A DNA stretch of 64,000 bases from contig CM057825.1 in assembly GCA_030068075.1 (NCBI GenBank), positions 78,631,123-78,695,122 on the forward strand. Direction: 5' to 3'. Made by a program: the position numbers and the translations under genes. Each line of letters opens with the position of its first letter. Position 1 is the stretch's first letter. Source of the stretch: Paguma larvata. Lineage: Eukaryota > Chordata > Mammalia > Carnivora > Viverridae. Shown piece after piece: positions 33,405 through 46,530 of the stretch. The notes below the pieces were generated by a model. That model had not been told where the DNA came from and made no database searches. It saw nothing but the letters and a program-made list of their open reading frames with translations.

Positions 33405-33660
33405 GCAGTACAGTTTGAGATTAAGAGCAAGGCTCTGAACTCAGAAAGCCTTAATCCAAATTCTGCCTTTAACATTTGCTGGCTGTATAAACCTTGGATT
33501 ATTTCCTTCTCTTCTAAGAAGTTTCTTCATATGTAATGGAAATCACAATAGTGCCTACCTCATAAAGGTGTTGTGAATGTAAATGAGATGATATATGTAA
33601 ACAGTTTAGCCGTGCCAAGAGCATAGTAAACTCTCAATAAATGTGAGCTACTATTATTTT
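33405..33660 (+). mobile_element. MIR SINE, near full length
   Basis: Sense MIR: 'cagtttgagattaagagcaaggctctgaactcagaaagcc', 'ttcttcatatgtaatggaaatcacaatagtgcctacctcat', 'gtgaatgtaaatgagatgatatatgtaaac' and 'actctcaataaatgtgagctactattatt'. Confidence 0.85.
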
Positions 33661-35439
33661 TCAATAATATATTGAGAATATATTTAGTATATTTTGAAAA
33701 ATACATGTCTACAATGTACAATAAGTGAATGGAAATGGGAATAATTTTTAGACAGTCTATAAACTGTACCTTATGCATAGAAGTTACATATTTTCTATAA
33801 TAAATTTTTTGAGAGTTTATTATTGTTTTCACTAAACTTTCTTTCTCTTAATTTAAGGGTGTTTTATTCTGCAATATTGAGATCTGTTACTCCATATATC
33901 CTGTGGTCTTTAACATTATGCTTGAATTGCTCAAAAAACAATAATTGACTTGGAATAACTGACTGAGATAAATGAATCTTCAAATTTTTCTTCTCCGCAT
34001 TTCCTGTTTTATCTTGTCTATCATATTATTCAAGATAAATTGAAGTAACCAGTTTGTTTCGTTGATAAACTATCTTTTCTAGGGTAGTATTGTGGAAACA
34101 AGCAATTCTTTCAAAAATTAAAGTCCAGATTTTGAGTGAAGATAAAAGCTTTCAGCGACAAAATGCTCAGCTTTCAATTTTAGTGTGGCAATTTGATACT
34201 TAGTTATATAACCCGAAGACCACATTTGTAAGCTCTATTATTAAAAGGACCTTCTGATTACTCTATGCTTGTAGCATTTAGAAACCTCACTATCCTAGGT
34301 ATTAAATAAAAGCCATTACCTGAGTGTCTTACCTTGAGTCACACTATGAGAACTACTCAAAGCTATGAAAACTCATTCAATAATGTCCACATATTCATGT
34401 TATAGGGAACACTCTTTGATTATACAATCTTTGATAAGGTCTGTGTCAAACGCCATTATAAAACGATTTTTTGCTGAACTGATCTGAAGCTAACCAACAC
34501 TGTAGATTCAATAACATATCTTACAAACATAAGAATGTTCCATTCAAGTCTTAGCAGGCATGATGGATAACCCTAAGATCTAAAGCATAATGACATTTCT
34601 CAGGCACTGAATCTGACATTGTCAAATGAAGAAGCCTAAGCCAGCTGAATCTAATAGGTCTATGTAAAGATCTTCCTATATAGCATGTGAATGCTGATTT
34701 TCCCCTTGGAAGACTCCTTAGAAACTTCAAAAGATTGAGAGGCTCAAGAGTCCTCCCTCTAGCCAATGCCTGGTTTTATCTGGTCAGCCAACCTTTTAAG
34801 GACACAAGAGTGGTCACCAATAAATCTCAGATTGTAATTATTCACCAGCACTTCATAGGCCCTGGCTACTCCTTTCATACCATCAAACTCTTTGAAGTTT
34901 TGCGAGGGTCCATCTTTAATTTAGATGAAAGATTTCACTCTATAGGTTTCTGAAATACACTCCAGAAAAGGATGAGTTCATTTATTCCTAGAGCCATCCC
35001 TCACTCACTTCTTTGTTTTGCAGGTGGCATTTAAACCACAGTATTTTGAGCTCTAAAGTCAAGGACAGGAATGCAATCTCACTTGCCTCTGTGGCATCTA
35101 ATCCAGAATCTGACTCATCTGAGTTCCTACAAATATACAGTAGTAGGTCCTAGTGTCAGTCAGAGTCAACAAAAACAACAACAAAATTTATCAAACTAAA
35201 AGTTCCCAAAGTATGAACGCAAAGGAAAACAAGTAGGCTCTGAGCAGAGGACTTCCCATAAAGCAGAAAAGCAACCTTCAGACAATATCAATCACACACC
35301 AATAAACAAGGGAGATGCTAAGGGACATTTGTAAGATTGGTTGAGTGTTAAGTTAGAATCTTTTGTTTCAGTATATATAGCTTCCTAATCCAAGACAATT
35401 TTCTGAACCTCAACCCTGAATCTGGAGTCATTTCTAGTG
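33661..35439. other. Unassigned AT-rich DNA
   Basis: About 1.8 kb with no recognised gene or repeat. Open frames at 33560-33832, 34551-34766 and 34687-34953 show no known similarity. Confidence 0.4.
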
Positions 35440-35710
35440 TCGAACTTAACCTTTGGGGCTCTGCTTAAACATCACTTCTTTAATGAAATCTTCCCTGTCC
35501 CTCCAAACTAGATTAGAATGTGTGTTATATATTTTCATAATATTCTTTACTTCTTCATAAAGCTCATTACAATTAAAATTAATTATTTCTGCAATTATAT
35601 GCTTAATTATTAGACCTTCTGCTGGATTTAACATTGCAGTAGGTAGGACAATGTCGATTTTATTTCCTGACATATAGATATGGCCAATATTTATTTATTG
35701 AATAATCAGT
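35440..35710 (+). mobile_element. L2 3' end
   Basis: 'gctctgcttaaacatcacttctttaatgaaatcttccctgtccctcc' and later 'tagaccttctgctggat' to 'atatttatttattgaata' follow the sense L2 3' segment. Confidence 0.65.
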
Positions 35711-36571
35711 GTTTGGAGACTAAATATTAAAACTGACATATCTAAGAACCTAAAATATTAGACCTAGATCAGATTTTATATCGCAGTTGGTACAATCACT
35801 ATTCCAATGTGGGGATCCTCTCTCAAAGTGTTAAACTGATGATCATCTGGTTGTTCCTTAAACATTTCCAACAAAGGGTCAGTAAGTAACTTGTGAGAAT
35901 TTTTAATTTGTCTATAATTCACCATTTATTAGAAATTATTCCATCAAGTTCTTCCTATAACTTCCTCTGTGTCTATCTATCCAGTCTTTGAAGCAATTCA
36001 AAATAAAATCTATTCCTTTCATACAAGAATACTTAAAAGATAGCCATAATGTGCTCCATTAGGTCTTCCTTCCTCCAGGCTTAACTTCTTCGTTCTTCTA
36101 AATATTTCTTGCCTGAATATAACATATGTTAACATGTGAATGCAGATTTATCCTCACAGTTTGGTTTTGATACTCACACAGTCATTGCTCCTTTATTCAG
36201 CCTGTGTCCCAACTTAACAAGTTGGGGTTTGTGTTAAATTCTGTAACACTCCAAATGTGGTATGACCCAGACAAAGTTAAGTAAAACCATTGTCTTCCTT
36301 GATATGAATTCCATAATTTTATTAGTGTAGCTTAACTTTGCATTACTAGTAGTATCCTACTAACCCTATAAAATATTGAATTCTACTGAGCTGAGCACCT
36401 GCTTAATAAAGCTGTGATACCTCTTGGATATCGAAGAGTTACTTTTCTTTGCCATATGTTTATCAGTACTATATTTAATTCTCGTTGCCTTCAGGAAGAT
36501 TATATGATATAGGGTACATGGAAGTGTCTTAAGGCCTATCCCATAACAGACATACAAAAAAATATGGATTT
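35711..36571. other. Unassigned DNA
   Basis: No repeat or gene recognised. Confidence 0.4.
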
Positions 36572-36774
36572 TGGGCACCTGGATGGCTCAGTCAGTTAAG
36601 TATCCAACTTGACTTTGTCTCGGGTCATGATATTGTGATTTGTGAGATCAAGCCCTGTGCAGGACTGTGCTGACAGTATGGAGCCTGTTTGGGATTCTCC
36701 CTCTTTCTCTCCCTCTCTCTCTCTCTGACCTTCCTGTGCATGCTCTCTCTCTCTCAAAATAAATAAATAAAAAC
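36572..36774 (+). mobile_element. CanSINE, older copy
   Basis: 'gggcacctggatggctcagtcagttaagtatccaac', 'gatttgtgagatcaagccctgtgc', CT-rich tract, AAATAAATAAATAA. Diverged, with no clear flanking duplication. Confidence 0.9.
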
Positions 36775-37571
36775 ACAGCTTTTTCCCCTTTCCTTCTGAT
36801 TATTTTCATTTATCTCAAGACTCCACTAAACAAAGCCAAATCTCTTTGTGATACTTGATGACCACTCCAAATTGTAGAGTCCTGAAGAATTACGTTGGTC
36901 TGCAAAGTGAAGTGATGAAGTTTTCATTTCAGTGGAGACATGTTTTTTAGGCTTTTAAAAACCAAGTTAGAGAGGATGAAATGCAGCAAGTCTCTGAGTA
37001 TCTACGTCTATGGCTCCTACAAGCAGAAGTAGCCTGGTGGTGTCTCTGCCTATCCACTTCCAACAAGAATCCATTACACAAGTCTATTACTATTCTCCAC
37101 AAAGGCCTTAGTATTGTGAGCACTAAAAAAAAAAAAACCCTGACACATTCAGTTTACTTTTTGTTTCTCATTAGCTTACAAATTGCACTATGCTAATTGC
37201 TCCAGAAAAATATTATTGCCTTTCCACTAAGCTATGAAATGTTCATGTTCCCATACTTGCAGGTAATCTGATGTTTTCTTTTACTGGATTTATTTGGCTT
37301 TATTTCATTCTTTCTTTTCCTCCTGTCTATAAGAAAATGAATATTAACACTCTTATCTGTTTATTCATTATATTGTTATTTGTTCACTTATTATATCAAA
37401 GGACTATAGACACATAAATTTAAAGACAAATACCTTTAGGTAACAAAAGAAAAAAAAAAAGCTGTTTTTTTGCTCCATTTCTCTCTATGTCAAAGTCCTG
37501 ACCATAACAAATAATCATTTTCATCTCTTTTTACTTGTTTTTTCTGCTACTTGCCTGTTACTTATAAATAT
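36775..37571. other. Unassigned DNA
   Basis: No repeat or gene recognised. Confidence 0.4.
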
Positions 37572-37592
37572 TATATATATATATATATATAT
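37572..37592. repeat. (TA)n microsatellite
   Basis: About ten uninterrupted TA units. Confidence 0.85.
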
Positions 37593-37929
37593 CTTGATTT
37601 TTCAGTTTTTTATATTATCCAATGCCTTCTAATAATAAAAAAAGAAAATCTGAGTCTTTCTACAAGCCTCCACTTTTCTCTTTCCCTCTTACCTTATCGC
37701 CATCTTCTCAATATAATTATGTCATAATTTCTATCAAATTAATATTTAATACATATATCATTATAACTACATTAGAGCTCAGTCAGAGAGTACAATTATG
37801 TTCCCTTCCTTGTAAACATTTGGTTGTTCAGGGGAATTGTATCCTCTCCAATTTGGACTTGCTGAGCAACTGTTTTCCTGACTTTCCTTCACCATTATCT
37901 TGAAATTCTCCTCATCATCCTTCTGTTTA
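37593..37929. other. Unassigned DNA
   Basis: The 93-codon frame at 37622-37903 shows no known similarity. Confidence 0.4.
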
Positions 37930-38339
37930 TCCCCTGTGACTCAGATCCAAGTTTTACTCTTCCTTAGTTTACCCTGCTTTGTTACTAGCACATTTTTCAG
38001 TGGTTTCCTGAGAAAAGTTTCATGGGAAGTAAGTTTTTGAGACATTGCATGTCTGAAAATATTTTTATTTCTGTCTTCATGTTTGATTGATAGTTTAGCT
38101 AAGTACAGTATTCTAGGTTGGAAATTATTTTTCCTTAGAATTCTAATTCAGTACTCTACTGTTTTCTAGATTTTGATGTTTCTGTTGAAAAGCTGAAAAA
38201 AGGTTGATATTTGAACTATCTGGTCTGATTTTCTCTTCCCCCTTTTTCCTATGTTCTCTTCCTCTCTTGCTTTTACTCTCTCACTTTCTCAGAACTTTCT
38301 TTACTTTTTCTTTCTTTTTCTTTAGAGATTTTATTTTAT

Positions 38340-38526
38340 TTTTTTAAGTTTATTTAATTTAGGGGGGCAGAGAGAGAGGGGGAGAGGCAGGTAGAAAGAG
38401 GAAGGGGCAGAGAGAGAGGAAGAGAGGGAGAGACAATCCCAGGCTTGAACCCATGAACAGTGAGACTATGACTTGAGCCAAAATCAAGAGTCAGACACTC
38501 AACCAACTGAGCCACCCAGATGCCCC
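38340..38526 (-). mobile_element. CanSINE, older copy, inside L1
   Basis: GA-rich tract followed by 'gaacccatgaacagtgagactatgacttgagccaaaatc' and 'caactgagccacccagatgcccc'. Flanks show only a weak A/T-rich duplication. Confidence 0.88.
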
Positions 38527-39018
38527 AGACCTTTATTTTCTTCATCACTGATGTTCTGAAATTTCATGACCCATTTATCCAGGGTTAGTGTATTTTTTTT
38601 TGTGGACTTTATTTTCTAGATTCCTCATGAATCTTTCAATCTGAAAATTTATGCCCATTAGTTTTTAGGAAACTTATTATCTCATAATTTTTTACTACAT
38701 TTTGTTCTATTCTCTTTTTTGGAATTCTGATTATTCATTAGTTGTACCTTTTGGAACAGATTCAGATTATTCATTAGTTATACCTTTTATTTTTCTGACT
38801 TTTCTTCCAATTTTTCACACTTTTGTCTTTTGATATTACTTCGGGGAAGACTGCCTCAAATATATAATCCAAACATCTTACTGATTTTAAGGTTTATCCT
38901 TATACTGTTTGTATTTTGAAAGAGTTCTTTCTTGTTCAAGAGATGCTCCTTTGTGAAAATATCCTGTTCTTGTTTCAAATGTGATGTCTTTTCTTACTGA
39001 AACTTTTACTCATAGCTT

Positions 39019-39082
39019 CTCCGTCTCCTTCTCCTTCTCCCTCTTCTTTTTCTTCTCCTTCTCCTTCTTCTTCCTCTTCTTC
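39019..39082. repeat. (TTC/TCC)n tract: decayed poly(A) tail of the RPSA pseudogene
   Basis: Pyrimidine tract of CTT and CTC units. On the minus strand it is a GAA/GGA tract directly after the pseudogene 3' UTR, where the poly(A) tail should be. It appears to be a microsatellite grown from the tail. Confidence 0.8.
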
Positions 39083-40047
39083 TAATTTAGAAACTGTTTT
39101 TGTTAACCTTATTTCCACCTTCTTTGCCTTTGTTAAAGAGCAATTTAAGACCACTCAGTGGTTGTTCCTTAACCATTCAGTGGCCTGAGCAGTGGGAGCT
39201 GCAGACCAGGCTTCGCTGGCAGACTGAGCACTTCAGTCTTCAGTAGGGAACTGCTGCACAGGCACAGAGGGCACCTCCAGACTAGTCTGTAACTTCAGAC
39301 TGAGGAGCAGTAAACTTAGGAGATGGAGTAGTCCATTTGCCCTGAAATTCCTCCTTGGTCACAGCCTTTTTGGTAGCAGCCTACTCTTCCTTTTCAATCT
39401 CTTCAGGATCTCTGAAGAAGTAGAGATCAAGCAAGACATCTCATGGTTATTCATGGGAAATGGTGCCACACATAGGCAGAACTTCCCGGGCCAGCATCTG
39501 CATCAACCCACTGAGTGAGATTCCTGTTGTTGCAAGGGATAGCAATGTATGCGTAGTGCAGAGAGTCTGTGTTACACAGAACAATGGCAGGCTGATTAGC
39601 ATAAGAGGCCTCTGTGAGAGGCTGGTGGTCAGCCTTGGGATTAGTAACCACTAATCCACTAACTAACCACTAACTAAGTCTTGGTTCCCAGAGGGATTCC
39701 TGGATTTGGTTAGTGAAGTTTCCAGGAGTGAAGTGGCCAGAAATAGAAGCAGCTCCAGTGGCAGAAGCAAACTTCAGCACAGCTCACTGACCAGAATTCC
39801 TGGATGATATGACACTGACATCAACCACAGTTTCAATGCAACATTAGCATGAACTGCCAACAGAAGCTTCTCCCAGGTCCTCTTCAGATTTATGATGTTG
39901 ATACCATCACTTTTTTTTTTTTTTTCTGTAGATGTACTGCTCCATTTTGAAGTCAAGGTTGGTGCCACCTAAGTGGGCTCCTGCTGCAAAGAATTTGAGA
40001 ACCTCCTTGTCCTTCATTTTCAGGACATCAGGGGCTCTGAGCATTGT
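39083..40047 (-). pseudogene. RPSA: Processed pseudogene of ribosomal protein SA (laminin receptor)
   Basis: The minus strand follows the RPSA mRNA without introns. It runs from an ATG at 40044 (equivalent of the initiator, next residues diverged) through a segment reading [12 protein letters not shown] at about 39870-39900 and [11 protein letters not shown] at about 39600-39640, to an equivalent of the natural TAA at 39147-39145, then RPSA-like 3' UTR. The span of about 900 bp matches the 295-codon parent plus indels. Disabling changes include an A15 run (39911-39925 on the plus strand as T15) that shifts frame where the parent has a lysine/arginine-coding A-rich stretch. A short tandem expansion of 'tagtggtt' units near 39645-39690 and premature stops are further breaks. 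It was inserted by L1-type retrotransposition into an older L1; flanks TGAAACTTTTACT and TGAAAGTTTCCCT are a possible decayed TSD. RPSA pseudogenes are numerous in mammals. No function is expected. Confidence 0.93.
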
Positions 40048-40228
40048 GAAAGTTTCCCTTTAAGTTACAACAGGAATGCAAAACGATGTCATATTAACCC
40101 CTCCCCAGGCAGTGCAGAAAGGCTTTTTGTTTTTTAAGTTTTATTCTCTTTCCTTTATAGACTTTGCTTCCTCTGAGTCCCCCTTTTCTACTTGTTCAGT
40201 TTGGTCTTTGCCTTCTGCATTAGGAAAT

Positions 40229-40475
40229 TCCAATGTTTGGGGCTCCCGGGTGGCTCATTGGTTAAGCATCCAAATTAAGCATCCAACTTCGGCTCAAGGC
40301 ATGACCTTAAAGTTTGTGAGTTCGAGCCCCGTGTCGGGCTCTGTGCTGACAGCTCAGAGCCTGGAGCCTGCTTCTAATTCTGTGTCTCCATCTCTCTCTG
40401 TCCCTCCCCTGTTCATGCTCTCTCTCTCTCTCTCTCTCAAAAATAAACATTAAAAAAAAAAAGCTCCAATGTTTG
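40229..40475 (+). mobile_element. CanSINE with perfect 11-bp TSD and internal head duplication
   Basis: Head 'ggggctcccgggtggctcattgg', near-consensus body, poly(A). TCCAATGTTTG flanks it at 40229-40239 and 40465-40475. TTAAGCATCCAA occurs twice in tandem in the head (about 40262-40287), which most copies lack. It accounts for most of the 125-codon frame at 40076-40453. Confidence 0.95.
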
Positions 40476-41110
40476 ATTTCCCCTGGCCAACAATTGATAT
40501 TTAAAAGTGAGGTCCTACAACTCTGTTTGGGGGAGGAAAAAATCCGTGGATTGATAGCTCTTACCATGAACAATAGAGAAGGGAGTATGCTATTTCACTT
40601 GACACGTCTTAATGATAATTTTGTAAACGTTTTGTTTCGAGCCAGTGTTTTGAGCACAGGACAGAAACTCTCTAGGCTGCTTTTCAATGGTGCTGCCATC
40701 AGCATTCTGAACCAAAAAGGAAACAGTGGCTGTTAGACTCCCATTACAGAACATAGATTTTCACTCAGTGTTCTTGTATTGAATTCAGGGCCACACCCTA
40801 TGTTTAGTTTTGCTTGCTCTCCCTAAATTAACAGTCTTTTTAGATCAATTGTGCCAGAAATGGAAACTTTATTTCCTCTGCTAGGAAATTCCTCTGACTT
40901 GGGATTTAGCCTGTAGATAATGGCTTAGGGAGGTGATCTGGGAGTCTAGCTACTTCTTAGGTTAAACATTCTTTCCACCAATCTTTTTGATTTTAGCTTC
41001 ATCTCTAAGCCCAATATAGGAGTATCTGGTACCCCATACTCCTAAGACTTTGAGGGTTATGCAGGTAAACTGGTTATCTTATTTTTGAATCCCCCCAAAA
41101 TATTCATCTT

Positions 41111-44100
41111 TCTCAAGTCTAATTATTACTTTATCTACTGACAAATGAATTTATACAAAGTTGGAACATACACTACAAAATTAGTTGTTTATCAAAATTC
41201 AAATTTAAAATTCCAATTTCATTCACTATTTTGTCCAACAACCCAAGTATGGTAGAAAGCAGAGTAAGGAAGTGTTAAGAATGCTGAAATTTTCACTTTA
41301 CAATATCAAGAATCAAGAGAATGTCTGGATTTGATACAAAAAGAAATATACTGTAATATAATCTTTAGATTAGCAAAAATTCCTAATAAAGTTACTAATC
41401 CAGAAATTTTTTAGACAGAGGGAGAATAAAATATGGGAAGTAATGTGAATAAAATCTTTAGCTATCATAGCAACATATCACTGACTTTCTGCTAATGTCT
41501 AATTGAGAAATAAGAAAAGCTAGTATACTATTAAGGCATTTACCTTAATAGAAGGACCTAAATAGAGGAATAATTAAACACGGGTGTCAATGGGCATCAG
41601 GAAGCCGCCGACATAACCTGCGGAGGATTATGGATTTTTACTAATAGTCCTATAATACCTTTTGCTTTTTAATCTATGTTTACCTTTAATTAATTTTTTA
41701 GTATGTTTTAAGAAATACCTTAAGTAAATATTTACCCTTCTAATATGGTGTCTATTATTATAAAGTAGCAAAAATATTCTGCCTGAAAGTGTCTATAGCC
41801 TCGACTTTAGAACACTTTTACATACTACTTAAATTTTGAAAAGTCATAGTCAAAATAGCTTAAGTTTCTTCTATTGAAGAAATTAAATTTTATCTTTTTC
41901 TAGGAAGACAGACTTCTTTTCCTAGGGAAAATATCAAATATCAAAGAAAAACTCCAAGCAGGTGATAATAATCTTCCTTTCATGAAAGAGCAGTCAAGAA
42001 AAACACATTCATTTACTTCCAAATCTTACTGCAGTTAATGTGAGATATCTGAGCAATGTTCCCATTTTTAATAATGATTAAATAAGTAATTGTTTCATTA
42101 GTCTTAATCTTGGGGTTTACAATAATCTAAGTTTCATGAATAAGAATACTAATTTGTCTGATTAATTTCCTTCTAGCAGTAATTTTAGTTAATAAGAGTG
42201 ATAAAGGCAATATACAGAAAATGTAACATTCCCATAATTACTAAGTTGTGAATATAAAAATATGCAATTTCCAAAATGAATAAGGGCGAAAAATAATAGA
42301 GGGGCATAGATATGATAAATTTGCATATTAATATCAAACAAAATATATATCATGGTAGTCAACGAATCTACTTCATGTCAAACTGGTTACCTCCCACATA
42401 AAAAAACAAACAAAAAAAAACACAAAACACTGTAGCCTTCATGTTCAGTACTCTAGGGTCTCTGATGGAGTTTCTCTGATAATAAAATAAAATTACTCCA
42501 TACTCACTACACATCATGATCTTATAAATAATTAGTACTTCCTAGAGATAAAAATATGATCCAAATCTATGGTGAAATCTATGGTTTTATGATTCAAATC
42601 TATGATGAAAGTCATGTCTACAAAATATTAAAACTAATTTCCACGAAGTACACATAAAATCTGACCTAGTGAGCTGTTGAAAACTTAACTCTTCTCCGTT
42701 GTATTTACAAAGGTACACCTCAAGAAAAAAAGGCAATGATAGCAATGCTGTAGCTTCAACAAAAGTCAGGATTTGCATGAATTACTTACATTTAAAGGGG
42801 TTTTTTTTGTACTTAGGATTCATAATATACTGTATCTTATTTTACAACAGAAAGAGAAATTATGGTCCAATTTACTAAAATAATTATAATCATAATCACA
42901 TCTGCTCTTAAAGACTGTCAAATATCTCCAGAGTGCACTGCATACATTTCCTTTACTAGATTCCCTCTTTCATGAGTTAATTAAACAATTTCACAGCATT
43001 ATTGTACAACTATTTTGCGTGGCATATTGTTTGTGCAGAACATTCCCTTTAATAGCTCTATTCTTCAAACAGATGTTCATTTAAGTCTTTTCAGAGATTT
43101 TATTTGAGGAACAATTAGTGCATTTATCCTACTATGTTGTCACCTTTCTATGGATTTCGAAGCAGCTCTATCTCTATCTTGTGGAAAGCCTAATATGGTC
43201 AACAAATTCTAACGTGAGGAAAAAAACACTCTTTAGCAAATAGGTCAGTACACAAGCATGTCAGAGCAAATTACCCCCAAATGATGGCTACTCAAAGTTA
43301 CGTTGGTATTATAGGACAAAATCAGTAAGAACTTTTTCCAAATGCATAAAAAACTAAAAATACATGATGGCACATTTCCCCATTCTACTAGTTTTGTTTT
43401 TATGAACTTTTACCACATGTCCAAACAGATTAGGTTCATTATAAACCAGAGTAAAGTGACAGATTGAAGGGAAAGAAATTGATGCAAGACCGCTTAAAGT
43501 TTATTTATCAAAAAATAACTGAATCAGTCATTCTCCAAGACATATTTTCCCGGGAAAGTGACACTACATATTGTTATGAACTGGTTTATCTTATCTAAAC
43601 ATTTTAAAGGAAGGAGATGCCATCTACCATGTGTTTTGAAAGGGAAACTTCCCTCCTCACTTGACTCAAGTCAAGTTTTACAGAATTCAAGTCTCTGGCC
43701 AGGTCTCCTTTGGGCAGCTCTCTCAGTGAATTTATCTCCTCTTATTCTCTCTGCCCTAGAGAGCTATGGCAAAGAGTCAGTTGTGTTCAGCAGTGTAGGT
43801 GTTGTATCTCATGCAAAGAAGGGTCATTTTGTTTTCCTTTTGTGAACAATCTCACTGCCATGAGGTCAGAATCACATTCTCTGACTCTTCTTTAAATATA
43901 TGATGACACAGAAATACATTTGTCCTCACTTTTGAACTATAGATTAATGAATTATGAACATCTATTTACCACTTTGAAAGTATAATGTGCATTCATTTAG
44001 ATGGAAATACAGTGTCAAGAAAAATGAAGAACCAGTGTGTTTTCAGAGCTATTCTTCTATTTCTTTTTCTTTCTTCCATTTTCTTTTAACCAGAATTTGG

Positions 44101-44954
44101 TTCTATGGGAATAAGAAAACCTGAAAAGCTGAGGCATTAGTAGGAATTTTAAATATCACAAAATGAGCATTTCACTTTCCGGTCAGAAATGTGCAAAATG
44201 TAAATTACTGCAAAGTTTCAGAACAATTGCCTCCATAACATCCCAGCCTTCTCAGCGAATATGGCAGAGGTTAAGTAATAAGCTTTGAATTTTTCCTTTA
44301 CCTAGACCTTCTAAGATCTCTAAAATGGAGTGTCTTAAGGAACATTATTTTAAAATAAGTTTCCCATTTCGGGAAAGAAGAGTTCAGGGATGATTGAGAT
44401 TCTTGGATGTACTGAGATGGCCGTTCTCTCGCTATGTTAATTGTGTGCACCTGGCAGTGAACTGAGATGGAATAGAAGGTGTGTGACAGAATGCCAGAAG
44501 CAGAGCCCTCCAGTCATTGTAGAGGGAGCCCATGTAGGCACTGTTTAGAATGGCAGTAATTTGAAAACTATCTAAAATATTCAGATGAAGATGATTTTTA
44601 AATGGATTTTAATATACCTATTTAACAAAATGCTCTTTGGACATTAAACAATGACAATATATGTTTTTATTTACTAACACTAAATAATGATTACAGTGTA
44701 AACCCTTAAGAAAGAAAATAAGTAAAAAAAGCAATGTGCATATTATGGACACATCTATTCTTATCTTTATAAGAGCACCTGCTGTCCCAATGAAGCCAGT
44801 TAGTTCTTACTTCATTTACTTAATTTCCCCCCTTACTTTACATGAAATGTGATTCATTTGGCACTATAATGGTCACAATGGGAATTTGCAGCTATATACC
44901 ATGGACACAAATGCTCAACTTTGCAGGCCAAATATTAGACTACATTATTACATT
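41111..44954. other. Repeat-poor unassigned DNA
   Basis: Nearly 3.9 kb in which I recognise no interspersed repeat and no gene. Open frames at 42587-42778 and 43558-43895 have no known similarity. Confidence 0.4.
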
Positions 44955-44990
44955 TGTGTGTGTGTGTGTGTGTGTGTGTGCGCACGCACG
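44955..44990. repeat. (TG)13 microsatellite with CGCACGCACG edge
   Basis: Thirteen TG units (44955-44980) followed by a CpG-containing variant run. Confidence 0.93.
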
Positions 44991-45079
44991 TACTTCATCT
45001 TAACTTCTTTGGGAAGCACTATAAACAGTCATCTAGGTGCACTAATCATAATTGAATATGTTAATGATTTTTCACTATT

Positions 45080-46150
45080 GAACACATCTAAGTAACAGTC
45101 ACTCATATCAAGAAAAAACAATTCCAACCTTATCCCTGTGTCCTCCCAGTCACTACTACCTCCATCCAAGCCGAACCAATATCTGATTGATAATACCTTG
45201 CCTGGCTTCTTTTGCTCAATTCTATCTTTAGGATATTCACCCTTTTGCATTTAGTTATAGTTCATTTATTCTCATAGCTGTATAGCATTTCATCTTATAA
45301 ACATACCACAATTTATAAACCTATTCTGTAAAAGGACATTTGGGGTTGTTTCCAGTATATGACTTTTAAAAACAGTGCTGCTATAAACATAATTGTGACT
45401 TTTACTGATCTCATTATTAACTCACCCCATTAAAAATGAGGTTTATATATATAAATCACGGGAATTTATATATTGTTATATAGTATATTTGTTAATTTTT
45501 AAAGATTATTGATATCTATGTTTGGTTATTAATTTTCCTTTATTTGTGCTTTGGTCAAATTTGAGGATCAGGGTTACACTGACTTCATAAAATGTGTTAA
45601 GAAGTGCTCCTCTTCTTCTATACTCTGGAACAGTTTTTATAAGCTCACTAACTATAAATATTAAGAAGTATTCATGAAGAAGCAATTTGGTCTTGGAGTT
45701 TTCTTGTGAGAAGTTTTTGTAATAATATTTTCAATTTCCTCAAAAATTAGATGCTTAAACTATCATTTTTGGTCAATTGTTTTTCATAACATTTTAAAAT
45801 TTCACCTACAATGGTAGACGTCTAACATTTTCTCAATACTGCTTTTTAAACCGTTTTTAATATCCATGTTAACAATCACTTTTTAAATCTATCACATTGG
45901 TAATGTTTTATTTTCTCTCTTTTCCATTATTAAGGATTTATGAATTTTATTAGTAATAACATATTTGGTTTGTTGGTTTTCTCAATTTCATGTTTGTTTT
46001 GTATTTCACTGATTTCTGATCTTATTTTTAGGATTTCCTTCTTTCTACTTTCTTTGGCTTTGATTTGCTTTTTTCCTGTGTTCTTGGGTAGAAAATCTAC
46101 ATAATTCATTTTCAGACTTACTTTGAAATACAAATATAAATACTGCTTTT
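45080..46150 (-). mobile_element. L1M ORF2 (reverse transcriptase region) and downstream, reversed
   Basis: Reverse L1: 'attctcatagctgtatagcatttcatcttataaacataccacaatttataaacctatt', 'gacatttggggttgtttccagt', 'gttacactgacttcataaaatgtgtt-agaagtgctcctcttctt', 'aatttggtcttggagttttct', 'atttcactgatttctgatcttatttttaggatttccttctttctac'. Heavily decayed. Confidence 0.75.
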
Positions 46151-46194
46151 GTTTTTATGTTGGACTTTAGCTAGTAAAGAGTTGACACTTCACT

Positions 46195-46330
46195 GAGCTA
46201 TATAACAAACGTTTATTGAGTATCTGCCACGTGCCAGAGCTGGCAACACAGTGTTGAAATGAAACATATATGCCATCTTCATGGAGCTTATATTAATGGA
46301 GGACTACAGGTGCAGTCACATAAACACCTT
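46195..46330 (-). mobile_element. L2 3' end
   Basis: 'aacgtttattgagtatctgccacgtgccag' and 'catcttcatggagcttatattaatgg' match the reversed L2 3' end. Confidence 0.6.
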
Positions 46331-46429
46331 TTATTTGTTAACCATTGTTAAACGATTGTGACTTTTGTTTTAAAATTAAGAAGGACCAGGATAAACACCA
46401 GGATGACAAAAGAAAAGACACAGAGATAT

Positions 46430-46530
46430 TCTATGCTAGAACAGGCATTATTATCTGCATTTTATAAAGAAGACAAGTAAGACTTGCCAAGACCAAGTAA
46501 ACAAGTTTGTAACCAACAGATGGATGGAGT
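46430..46530 (-). mobile_element. MIR fragment
   Basis: 'cattattatctgcattttataaagaagacaagtaagacttgccaagacca' follows reverse MIR. Short and diverged. Confidence 0.45.

Larger units (their letters stand above)
37930..41110 (-). mobile_element. Old L1 (L1M-type) 5'/ORF1 region, split by three insertions
   Basis: Minus-strand L1M. 'catgtctgaaaatatttttatttctgtcttcatgtttgattgatagtttagct' and 'attctaggttggaaattattttt' are hallmark reversed L1M sequence. It resumes after the SINE at 38526 ('gatgttctgaaatttcatga'), after the RPSA pseudogene at about 40048, and after the second SINE at 40476 ('ttgatatttaaaagtgagg'). The upper end toward 41110 is approximate. A 36-bp-period tandem duplication occurs at 38729-38789. 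Confidence 0.65.
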
